From the NCBI GenBank assembly GCA_016648135.1, contig JADDOH010000465.1, positions 62,001-126,000 of the forward strand: a stretch of DNA of 64,000 nt, given 5' to 3'. The notes under the pieces were generated by a model. The model was not told the DNA's origin and did not search any database. It saw only the letters and a program-made list of their open reading frames with translations. How positions within the stretch are numbered: the stretch's first letter is position 1; each line of letters starts with the position of its first letter. The DNA is from Agrypnia vestita (Eukaryota > Arthropoda > Insecta > Trichoptera > Phryganeidae). Below are positions 20,438-29,015 of this stretch, one piece after another. The translations under genes and the position numbers were made by a program.

Positions 20438-23287
20438 TCAAAGGTGTAGGAGAATCCTGCTTCGGAAAACCCCCTCAGACACATGGAATATATCAATATC
20501 CAAAGCGATCTTGTTCAGCATAGCTGTAGCTTTTCCAACAGGCATAACCATCGGCAGGTTGGTCCTGTATATTGGAATGTGAAACAATCTATGCTGACGA
20601 TGTCTAAGGTAATTATCAGGAACATACAAACCAATGCTCTGCATAATTTCAGTATTGTCGATCATACCGCGCAACAATCGATAAAAGTGTGTAATCAAAT
20701 ACACATTCCTTCTAGTCTCTAAACTATTGTAGCCAAGCATACCCTGGAGAAACTCGGTTGGGTAAAGCCAAGGATAATGCCCGTACTCTCTCATGTAGAG
20801 ATATCTCAGAAACTTCTTTTGGACTTTCTCCACCATAAGAGAGTACTTGCTCTCATGTGGCCCCCAGATCATCGAGCCACTCTCGAGTCTACTCCGCACC
20901 AAGGAGTTGTAAAGAGTTCTCAGTACGCGGGTATTCTCGAAAACCCTGGCAGTACGCAGAACAAATCCTAACATTCTCAGAGCATTACCACTGATCGTCT
21001 CTATGTGATCGTGAAATGTCAGGCTGCTTACAAATTTAACACCTAGATCTTTAACATTCGATGTTCTTGTCAGATTTTGGTCGTTCATTTTGTAGCGAAA
21101 AAATAGAGTTTTTTGGGCCCTAGTGAAGGATGTAACCGAACACTTGGAAACATTAAACAAAAGTTTATTTCGTCTTCCCCATTCACATATATTTGATATA
21201 TCTGTTTGGAGAAGATGAAAATCGTCCAAAGTTGACACCTTTAAGAAAAGCTTTAAGTCATCCGCAAATAACAGAAAGCGCGAGTTTAAAATTACATTTT
21301 TTATATTATTGATAAAAATCGAGAACAACAATGGACCCAGGTTAGATCCTTGCGGGACACCCGAGAAGGTATAGAAGCACTCTGACGCGAATAGACCGTA
21401 GGAGATGTATTGGTTCCTATTTTGGAGGTAGCTCGCCATAAATTTTAGCATACCATCCGAGAAACCAATCTCATACAACCTTTTCAATAAGACATCATGG
21501 TTGACTGTATCAAAGGCTTTGGCGAAGTCATTATATGAACAGTCTACCTGATGTCCCGCGTCCAGAGCTTCCGTGACATAATTTGTGAAAATCATCAGAT
21601 TGGTCTCAACCGAGCGGCCCTTCCTGAATCCATGTTGTTCATCAATTATAAACGGCTCTACTCGGGAAGCGACGGTTTTACTTATTATAATTTCAAATAC
21701 CTTAGCTGGTGCAGAGAGAACAGCTACAGGTCTATAATTTTCTACGGATAACTTAGAACCACTCTTGTGTATGGGAGTAACTTTTGACGTCTTCCATGTT
21801 TCCGGGAAGACCCCTGTATTTACAGAAAGATTAAACAAAAAACATAGCGGTTTTTTTATCAGTTCCACACAGCCTTTTAAGAAGAATGTTGGAATGAGAT
21901 CTGGCCCAAGAGAATGGGTATTACTTAGATTTTTAATAGTGTCGGCCACATCCTTTTCATTGATATATTGAACATCAATAGACTGTGCACCGATCGGAGA
22001 ACATGTTTTAGCAATATTAATATCGAGAAGCGGAGGTTCATTACTATAGACTGTTTTAAAATGACCTGCAAACGCCTCGGCAATATCTGCACCCCGTACC
22101 ATTTTTTCGCCCCAAGTCATGGAATCAATATTCCCACCATCCGCTTTTTGGGATTTTATATAGGCCCAGAACGTATTAGGGTCTTGTAGAATATTGTTTT
22201 CCATCCTGGAAATGAACTCTCGGTGTGCCAATCGAATGCTACGTCTTACGATGGATCTGTAATGTCCAAACATTTCATAATCGCTGTGACGGCCAAAGGC
22301 TTTCCCGTTTTTATGATAGAAATGTTTAGTTCGTATATCCCTAACAATATCCCTAGAAAACCATTCCGGATATCGCCTTCCGCCGGTAGCCTGAGATTTT
22401 CGTGGGAAGCAGGAATCTAGTACACCCTCGACAGTATAATAAAAATATTGTACCGCCTCATTCACATCCGATATGGTATACATCTCGCCCCAGTCGGTAG
22501 CGTCCATAAGAGAGTACAGTCTGTCGAAGTCACCTTTATCAAAGTTCCAGCCCCTCCGACGAACCGTACCCTCTCCGGGAACTCTAGTTCGACGGGGGCG
22601 ATATGAACTCGGATTGTAACAAAATTCAAGTGCGGGATGGTAATTATCTTCTTTCGTAAGAGGTGATAATGACCGAGAAATATCAACTGCCCTTCTACAA
22701 AATATTAAATCCAGAGTTCTATTTCTGGAGTTCAAAATATTATTATACTGCGAGAGACCTAACATAGAGCACAAAAAAATTAAGTCAGCTTCTACGCTCG
22801 AATTGTCACGAGCTGACTGCAGGTTAAAGTCTCCCAATATAATGAGGTTTTTATCCTGAAGTAGTTCTAAACTGGATAACATCTTATCGAAGAACAGTCG
22901 ATACATATCAGTCTCACTCGCCGGAGGAAAATATAATACACAAACGAACGTAATATCGAGTTCGTATGTCAGTTTTACCCAGAGATCTTCATTGGACGAT
23001 TCCAAAATACAAAAACGTTCGACTTGCAAGTTTTCTCTATTTCTCACTCCCAACAAACATCCCCCACCCTGCCCGTGGCCACCGCGATCTCGTCTTACTA
23101 TTGTAAAATTACCATCGAAAAGTTCGGAGTCGAAAACGCTAGCATTCAACCAGGTCTCGGTTAGTGCTATGATGTCAAGATCACAAGCCGAAACATTGTT
23201 GTAAAAATTCACGCATTTCGTTTTTATTCCCCGAACATTCTGATAATAAAATATCAATTTTTCGTTTGCTGCATTATCACGAACTAG
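20438..23287 (-). CDS. LINE ORF2: AP-like endonuclease and reverse transcriptase
   Basis: Target-primed reverse transcription enzyme. The frame is open from the codon after the ORF1 TGA (23287) to TGA at 20438-20440. There is no ATG before the endonuclease: residue 1 in my numbering is a TTG (23257) and the first in-frame ATG is codon 118 (22906). Endonuclease motifs are YQNVRG (N7), TETWL (33-37), GDFNL (142-146) and D204/YHPAL (H207). Reverse transcriptase motifs are HGFRKGRS (542-549), NDFAKAFD with catalytic D577, GVPQGSNLGPLLF (633-645) and FADD (664-667). A C-terminal region of about 250 residues follows with no RNase H or CCHC knuckle seen. The 939-residue length is normal for jockey/CR1-type ORF2. 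Translation probably depends on ORF1 (see findings). Confidence 0.93.
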   Translation of the reverse strand, partial: LVRDNAANEKLIFYYQNVRGIKTKCVNFYNNVSACDLDIIALTETWLNASVFDSELFDGNFTIVRRDRGGHGQGGGCLLGVRNRENLQVERFCILESSNEDLWVKLTYELDITFVCVLYFPPASETDMYRLFFDKMLSSLELLQDKNLIILGDFNLQSARDNSSVEADLIFLCSMLGLSQYNNILNSRNRTLDLIFCRRAVDISRSLSPLTKEDNYHPALEFCYNPSSYRPRRTRVPGEGTVRRRGWNFDKGDFDRLYSLMDATDWGEMYTISDVNEAVQYFYYTVEGVLDSCFPRKSQATGGRRYPEWFSRDIVRDIRTKHFYHKNGKAFGRHSDYEMFGHYRSIVRRSIRLAHREFISRMENNILQDPNTFWAYIKSQKADGGNIDSMTWGEKMVRGADIAEAFAGHFKTVYSNEPPLLDINIAKTCSPIGAQSIDVQYINEKDVADTIKNLSNTHSLGPDLIPTFFLKGCVELIKKPLCFLFNLSVNTGVFPETWKTSKVTPIHKSGSKLSVENYRPVAVLSAPAKVFEIIISKTVASRVEPFIIDEQHGFRKGRSVETNLMIFTNYVTEALDAGHQVDCSYNDFAKAFDTVNHDVLLKRLYEIGFSDGMLKFMASYLQNRNQYISYGLFASECFYTFSGVPQGSNLGPLLFSIFINNIKNVILNSRFLLFADDLKLFLKVSTLDDFHLLQTDISNICEWGRRNKLLFNVSKCSVTSFTRAQKTLFFRYKMNDQNLTRTSNVKDLGVKFVSSLTFHDHIETISGNALRMLGFVLRTARVFENTRVLRTLYNSLVRSRLESGSMIWGPHESKYSLMVEKVQKKFLRYLYMREYGHYPWLYPTEFLQGMLGYNSLETRRNVYLITHFYRLLRGMIDNTEIMQSIGLYVPDNYLRHRQHRLFHIPIYRTNLPMVMPVGKATAMLNKIALDIDIFHVSEGVFRSRILLHL

Positions 23288-23293
23288 TCATTT
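23282..23293 (-). promoter_or_regulatory. Candidate stop-codon readthrough site between LINE ORF1 and ORF2
   Basis: On the minus strand the junction reads AAA TGA CTA GTT, and the following ten codons run into ORF2 without another stop. UGA followed by CUAG is an established leaky-termination context in animal and viral mRNAs. The overlapping ATG (aaATGA) is in another frame and ends after four codons, so it cannot start ORF2. Confidence 0.6.
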
Positions 23294-24202
23294 TACTGAA
23301 GGAAGGCGCGGTGCATCTCGCGGTTTCGCCTCCCACTCTTTTATAAATGAGTTGCGCGGCCAATTTTCGCTTTGCAAAATCTTATTAGCCGTACTTTTAG
23401 GGATACCGATTTTAAATGACGAGTATTCACCCCGTGATTTGATCTTTGTTACCTTAAATGAGGCTGTACTCACCAATGAGGTTAAATAAGATGACATGTC
23501 GTCGCTCGAGGTGTCCTTATGGAACGGATAGAAATGATAATATTTGAGATCTTCATCTTTTCGCTTTCCCAAGGTTCCCCGAACGACGGCACGCCTCTTG
23601 TTTCGAACAATTGTCCAATTTGCGTTATTGGAGGGCACTGACACTGTCGTTTCCGCACTTCCGATGGCCTGCGAAGCGCCAGCAGCAGAAGATGCAGCAA
23701 GAGAGATGGTTGAGGCCTCACCAGATGGACCAGTGACAGCCACAGCGTAGTTAACAGGCTTTTGCCTGTTTTTTTCTTCTCGCGCTGCTGATCGTGTAGT
23801 CATTTTTCGAGATGCTGCTTCGCTGTCACCGCTAGCGCTCGGTCGATTTGTTGTGACAGGCGCAGGCGGCATGTCAACAATGAGTGTTGCGGGCGGCGGC
23901 GGGGGAAGAGGCGAGGGGCCTGCGGGTACTGCTGTCGCGGGGACTGCGCACTCTGTACGCGCAGACACACACACAGGCGCAATTGTCGGTGTGCGGATCG
24001 CTCCTTGCATTCCGCGGTTCGTCGTGGCGGTCTCGGAGATATTGTCACCAGAATGCCCGCCGGTAGATCCTGACTCCTTCACAGCGTTTAAAATGCTCCC
24101 GAGTCCCTTTGTGACGATATCTTCCAGCTTCTGCACTCTTTCTAGCACCAGCTCAAGTGTTTTGCTCTGTTGAGCCACAATTTCCAGAAGTTTTTGCTCC
24201 AT
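23288..24202 (-). CDS. LINE ORF1: nucleic-acid-binding protein (304 aa)
   Basis: Structural protein expected to coat the LINE RNA. It starts at the ATG at 24202 in a good context (ataATGG). Residues about 1-45 are a heptad-like, Leu-rich segment (LLEIVAQQSKTLELVLERV) predicted to form a coiled coil. Next is a long Ala/Pro/Thr-rich low-complexity linker with a PPPPPP run (about 95-110). A compact C-terminal part (about 195-300) contains WTIVRNKRR, YYHFYPFHKDTSSDDMSSYL and ENWPRNSFIKEW. There is no CCHC zinc knuckle, unlike many LINE ORF1 proteins. The C-terminal block resembles the RRM/FP-like ends of other insect LINE ORF1s, but I could not test this. The stop is TGA (23290-23288) followed directly by CTAG and in frame with ORF2. 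Confidence 0.85.
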   Translation of the reverse strand: MEQKLLEIVAQQSKTLELVLERVQKLEDIVTKGLGSILNAVKESGSTGGHSGDNISETATTNRGMQGAIRTPTIAPVCVSARTECAVPATAVPAGPSPLPPPPPATLIVDMPPAPVTTNRPSASGDSEAASRKMTTRSAAREEKNRQKPVNYAVAVTGPSGEASTISLAASSAAGASQAIGSAETTVSVPSNNANWTIVRNKRRAVVRGTLGKRKDEDLKYYHFYPFHKDTSSDDMSSYLTSLVSTASFKVTKIKSRGEYSSFKIGIPKSTANKILQSENWPRNSFIKEWEAKPRDAPRLPSVK

Positions 24203-24281
24203 TATGGTACAAATTATTAATTTTTATAGACGCGAGACGAGGCACGTCAGGCGTTCAGTACTGTCGCGCGGCGAAAAAAAT

Positions 24282-24566
24282 GTAATGTAACTTTCCCCCT
24301 ATTATTTTACCCCTTCTCCTCCCCCTGATATATTTTCGATGCAAATCTGTACCATTCGACCGATCGGACTCAAAATTTGAAAACTTAGTCTTTAGGACTC
24401 GGTGCATTACATTGGCGACATTTCCCCCTCCACTTTTCCCCTTTCCATCCCCCTGATATATTCTCGATCAAAATCTATACCGTTCAAATCGAACCTTTGT
24501 TTCCCCTCATAAATTTATTTTCAACTTCATCCTTAACCCATGCAACGCCGGGTACGAACAGCTAGT
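24282..24566 (-). mobile_element. Minisatellite element (family E, copy 2), right piece
   Basis: Tandem units resume here (cccctgatatattttcgatg, accgatcggactcaaaattt in variants, ctttaggactcgg). The element ends at its minus-strand start: actagctgttcgtacccgg, then cgttgcatggg. With the LINE removed, this copy is about 530 bp. Confidence 0.8.
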
Positions 24567-25152
24567 ACAAAATAAAATGATAAATAAAAATTAAAAAATG
24601 TAATTGTGTATTGCCATCTTGAGAATATACGGGATTGTCTATGTTTACATAATATTTATGAATAAAACCACTTATGAATTTGAGACTCTCGTCTAAAAAT
24701 GTTATTAGTTGTTTTTCTCATCACTTTGTAAAGGTTATTTTTTTGCAGAACTTTAATATATTCAGTTACACATTATAATGGCAGAGCAATTTCTCTTCCA
24801 AAGTTTGGAAGAGTCAAAGGGACGTAGAGAGCTAGAAAAACAAGAAAATTGCCCGAGTCACCTTTGTAAATAAAACATTCCCAGCAGCGAAAGGTGAAAT
24901 ATCGCGAGCGTCACGCGGAGGCCACGCGAACATCCGCTAGCGGAAAAGAAACGTTTTATACTACTTAATCCAAATGTACGAGTACAAATATCGCACGGTA
25001 ATAAAACAATAAAAACAGGGTGTTGTAGACGCGGCCCGAGCCGTAAAAACGGACTTTTAATGAATATTTGATTGTGAAATGTATTGCGGGTCGTAAACGC
25101 AAGTTTTACTGCATAATGAATACAGTGAAAATATACTATTTTTAATGGTAAA
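24567..25152. other. Non-coding stretch with a CpG-richer block
   Basis: No gene seen. About 24890-24960 is locally CpG-rich (tatcgcgagcgtcacgcgg) and could be regulatory or an old repeat. Confidence 0.4.
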
Positions 25153-25446
25153 TTACAACTTGGGAAGTTTTACTATATTTACTTCAGTATACTTTTCTTT
25201 ATAGGATTCAAATTCTCTTAAATCTGTTTGCTTAATTTTTGATTTCACAATTTTTTTATCTGTAACCGTTGATGTGATAACTTTGAGACTCATCCACATC
25301 AAAAAGTTTGTTATAAATGTAAACAAACTTTCTAGAAACACTAACAGTGTAGGTAATGATATCTCACACAATAAGGTATAAATTACTTGACCTGCTGTAA
25401 ATTTTTTTGGTTTGGAGATAGCGGTGTCTGGAAATATACGACTCAT
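25153..25446 (-). CDS. Hypothetical small membrane protein (97 aa), doubtful
   Basis: An ATG-initiated frame on the minus strand. Residues 1-20 are hydrophilic with a Lys-rich stretch. Residues about 21-58 are strongly hydrophobic (VIYTLLCEISLPTLLVFLES onward), long enough for one or two membrane spans. Residues 62-97 are charged and Lys/Glu-rich. Composition is AT-driven (Ile/Leu/Phe/Lys), so chance cannot be excluded. I recognise no family and see no splice sites or nearby promoter. It is listed because the layout is more protein-like than other short frames here. Confidence 0.25.
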   Translation of the reverse strand: MSRIFPDTAISKPKKFTAGQVIYTLLCEISLPTLLVFLESLFTFITNFLMWMSLKVITSTVTDKKIVKSKIKQTDLREFESYKEKYTEVNIVKLPKL

Positions 25447-25868
25447 ATTACCTATAAATTATTAAATTTAATCGTGCAGGTACAGAGATACTACTATATA
25501 AATTATTATCATTATATATACATTAGATATATAACATATAGATACAATTGGTTGATAGTCGCTTGAGCTTGTATTACATGCTCGTTGTTGTCACACGGTG
25601 TTGACCTTGGAACCTGTGCACTCGCCGTAAACTTTTTAATGTAGAAATCATTCCTAAATTGTTTTTATTATTTTATGATAGTCTTTATATTATTATGAAT
25701 ATTATTAACAATTTATTTTATTATTAAGATATTTTTTATTATTAATTTATCATAAAAAATGGTATTGTGTAATCATATACAAAATGTTCTTAAAATATCT
25801 AGGACCATCTATTAGGATCAATAATGACTTGTTGAGAGTCTTTTAATTAAAAGATAAATAAAATAAAA
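25447..25868. other. AT-rich stretch, no gene seen
   Basis: AT-rich DNA; a GC-richer 60-bp patch near 25560-25620 shows no feature. Confidence 0.5.
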
Positions 25869-26290
25869 TTTAAAAAAATGAGGGTAACCCCAACACTGTT
25901 TTATTCCACTATATATTTATTTTGAATTGTTAGAACGTTTTCGAGATTTCTCCCATTGTCAATAACAACACGTTTACAACTAAATTAAAAATAATTCGAG
26001 ACAACATTTACAGACAGACAGTATTAATAATAATAAAATAATAGAAATATAATTGACATCCAGATACCACCCATAACCTCTCCACTCCTATCCATTCTAA
26101 CCCCGCCCCCGACCCCCAAAACCATTACACCCACCCAATCCCTATAAACACTGTCTCGAATTATTTTTAGTTTAGTTTTAAACGTGTTGTTATTGACAAT
26201 GGGAGAAATCTCGAAAACGTTCTAACAATTCAAAATAAATATATAGTGGAATAAAACAGTGTTGGGGTTAGCCTCATTTTTTAAAATATT
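25869..26290. mobile_element. Foldback element with arms of about 135 bp
   Basis: Arms 25869-26003 and 26153-26290 are almost perfect reverse complements. Landmarks in the left arm are taaccccaacactgttttat, gttagaacgttttcgagattt, ctcccattgtcaataacaac and aataattcgagac. The 150-bp spacer is C-rich on the plus strand. No coding capacity. High arm identity suggests a recent insertion or homogenised arms; a transcript would form a very stable hairpin. Confidence 0.85.
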
Positions 26291-26347
26291 AAAAATGTAT
26301 TTCCACAAGGTTACAAACAAAAAACTTGAACATTTTAAATAAAATTA

Positions 26348-26551
26348 ATCAAACATAATCGATTTGTTGTCTGTCTGTCTTTCCGTCTGTTTGTAACTTT
26401 CTGTAACGTCCGTAATTTCATTAGAATTCACGAATAAAAAAACAAAATTATACGGCGGAAACCTGGGACGACCAAGGGGCAGGCGGCATCTACGCACATC
26501 GCAACCACCGCCTCAACGTGGACCGTGAAAAATATACTTTAAATATAAACT
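26348..26551 (-). mobile_element. tRNA-headed SINE, family Y copy A (diverged)
   Basis: It shares with three other copies the block gttgtctgtctgtc, the block taacgtccgtaatttc and gtggaccg near the right end. The tRNA-like middle is more diverged here than in copies B-D. Confidence 0.6.
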
Positions 26552-27689
26552 AAAAGATGCCAACCATGTGCCATGATTATTCGCGGGTATACGACTAGTT
26601 ACATATAAAAATGGATGTCAAGTCGAACTTACAGAGGAAGAAATTATATATCGCAAAATTAAATAGCAAAAATTACACGTATTCAATATTTCGCATTTTT
26701 TAAAGTTTGAGTTTTAATTGTTTAGGTAATTTCTATTCGTAAAAGTAACACGAAAAAAACACCAATCTAGGTTAGTTTTTGTTCTTAAAATATATAAAGT
26801 TTAGAATGAGTAATATTCTCTGTATTATTACCCTTTATTTAATTTTTATTTTGTGTAATTTAATCCGTATGTAACATTTTAATTGTGTTATTTCTTTCTG
26901 CGTTATTTTGTAATGTAAAAAAAACTAAATGCTTCATATTAATGTTTTCCTATGTGACGAAATTTACTAAATAAATACAAAGTACTTTTAATACTTTACC
27001 ATATCGTACATCGCAAATGTTTCTTGATAATATTATAGGAATCTTGTGATATTGTCATATCGGTTACACATCTAGAAATACTGGTAAAATGTAAAAACGG
27101 TTTCGTGAGTTGAAGAAAATGGGATTTTCGTCATGTTGGAATATAAATAATGCATTTCTAAACCACGAAACGGCAATGATGTAAATCGAGGCAATATATC
27201 AACGAAAAAAATCCAACGTCTTTTGGAATTTCTAGCAAACATGTACTATTTATCATTGCATGTCTTACAAAAACTAAACGCATATGCAAGGAAATCGCAT
27301 AAACTGTGATCCGTAGTTAACTTGACAAAGGTAAGGGATAGGCTTTGAAAATAGAGCCTTTGAGACCATTAAATTAAATAAATTACGTTCGCAATCGTAT
27401 TACGCGTTTCAAACGGTTATTTAAATCTTAATTACATAGTTTTAAAAGCAGTCTATTTATTGTCGATAAATGGGATCCTACCGTATTTCTTAATTATATT
27501 GAGAAATGATTTTATCGGCTTCGACTGGCGGTAATTATTATTATTATCAATCGATTTGTCTCTTCGATGAGATTCCGCAGTTGCAGCATATTCGAATACA
27601 TACATAAATTACATATAAATTTTATTAATCATTTTTAATTGAAAAATTATTATTTTTAATTAAGATGAGTTACAGAAATCTCGCAGAGA
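26552..27689. other. AT-rich stretch, no gene seen
   Basis: AT-rich sequence with no coding block or repeat I can name. Confidence 0.5.
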
Positions 27690-27835
27690 CGAAGAGGAAA
27701 ATGTGAAAGTCTTTATAGGGTGGCCTAGGGCTTATGAAGGATATATTAACAAGGAGGGATGGAAAGGGAAGGAAGAGGCCTATATCCAGCAGTGGAGAGA
27801 CGAAGGCTGATGAAGAAGAAGAAGAAGAAGGGCTT
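27690..27835 (+). mobile_element. RTE-type LINE, 3' terminal fragment
   Basis: The frame near 27752-27810 reads EGWKGKEEAYIQQWRDEG and stops, followed by a (gaa)n tail. The EEAYIQQW-type C-terminus is characteristic of RTE-like LINEs abundant in insects. Only the last few dozen codons remain, 5'-truncated as usual. Confidence 0.6.
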
Positions 27836-28373
27836 ATGACCTGTATGAGCTGGCTTGAGTGATCACATTACGCAATGCAACGTTCACCATTTCCACTTTA
27901 AGAACATCCAAAAAAAATTTTTTTTTTTAAGTTGTATATATACTCTAAATCAATTTCTTTCATATATTTGAATGGACTATACTAGAGACATATATAGTTC
28001 TCCATAGATTCTATGGTCCTCTATTTTTAAAGTGGAATATTAAGCAATATAATAATCACATCAGCCCTTTATATAATATGATATTCATATAATACGATAT
28101 ATTCATATATAATGTGATATTCTTCCGAATTATTTAACATATACATTAGAATACGCTTGAAATGTATTATTTTCAATTTTTATAGACCAGTAGCATACAT
28201 TATTAATAATATTTTGTTAATACTGATTTCTATAGTTACCTAAATAATATTGAAATGTATAGCACTAAAAATGGCTTCATAAAATGATAAAAAGTCAACC
28301 GGAGCCATGAACGACGAAGAAATAAACACATACCAATTTAATTATGAATAGTATATTATATATTTATATAGTA
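27836..28373. other. AT-rich stretch, no gene seen
   Basis: AT-rich with a short direct duplication around 28070-28125 (aatatgatattcatataa and a variant). No coding signal. Confidence 0.5.
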
Positions 28374-28592
28374 GATCAAACAATAATTTCGTTGTCTGTC
28401 CGCCCGCCTGTCTGTCTGTCAGTAACTTCGTGTAACGTCCGTAATTTCTTTCGAGATCACGGCTAAAAAAACAAATTAAACGGACGGAGATGGGGCTTCA
28501 ACCCCGGGCCAGCAAACCTGAACCGGTCGCTCAAAGCATTTTGCTACGGCCGCCTCTTTGTGGACCGCCAAAAAGATACTATAAATATCAAT
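28374..28592 (-). mobile_element. tRNA-headed SINE, family Y copy B
   Basis: On the minus strand it shows ggcggtccac, a tRNA-like block with ccggttcaggtttgctggc and a B-box-like ggggttgaagcccc, then gaaattacggacgttacac and a tail toward cgaaattattgtttgat. The same order occurs in copies C (35529) and D (54586). Confidence 0.75.
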
Positions 28593-28699
28593 CACATATT
28601 TATGAAAAATACCACGTTCTTGAAATTATCACCCAAAATATCATTAATTAGAGCAAAATATTTTCACTTGTCAGAAATTTCTACGAAGATATAAATAAA

Positions 28700-29015
28700 T
28701 AAATATGATGATGTTATAGTTCGGATGAATAAAGAAAAGTATGTTATTAAAACAATAAAAATCCGAAAACTTCAATATCTCGGACATGTGATGACACATC
28801 CAGAGAAGTGCGAGATCTTGCATCTCATAATGCAGGGAAAGATTGCCGGAAGTCGGGGCCCTGGAAGAAGGAGACCATCATGGCTGAAAAACCTGTGACA
28901 GTGGTTTAGCTAGTCTACTGTAGAGCTGTTCCGGGCCGCAGAAAACAAAGTTTCTCATACCCAAACATGGTAGCCAACGTCCGTTGAATTGATAGAAAAT
29001 ACGAAAAGAAGAAGA
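28700..29015 (+). pseudogene. RTE-like LINE C-terminus, decayed
   Basis: A frame from about 28725 reads IKTIKIRKLQYLGHVM, then LIMQGKIAGSRGPGRRR and PSWLKNL before a TGA at about 28897. Past that stop, STVELFRAA-type residues continue in a neighbouring frame. The RKLxYLGHVM and GRRRxSWLKNL signatures are typical of the C-terminal region of RTE-type endonuclease/reverse transcriptase proteins. The copy is 5'-truncated with several stops. Confidence 0.7.

Larger units (their letters stand above)
20151..24281 (-). mobile_element. Full-length non-LTR retrotransposon (LINE), jockey/CR1-like
   Basis: A 4.13-kb LINE on the minus strand: a short 5' leader (24281-24203), ORF1, one in-frame TGA, ORF2 (endonuclease plus reverse transcriptase), a 3' UTR with a (CATATA)-type microsatellite (about 20250-20370), and a tail of ttgaaa-type repeats (20151-20185) instead of poly(A). 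Candidate target-site duplication gtaat lies at 20146-20150 and 24282-24286. The element sits inside the tandem units of family E. Both ORFs are open over their whole length, suggesting a young, possibly competent copy. Clade assignment needs a phylogeny. Confidence 0.9.

Noticed and set aside
23275..23292. Termination-reinitiation at the overlapping ATGA as the way to translate LINE ORF2
   Set aside because: That ATG is out of frame with ORF2 and meets a stop after four codons.
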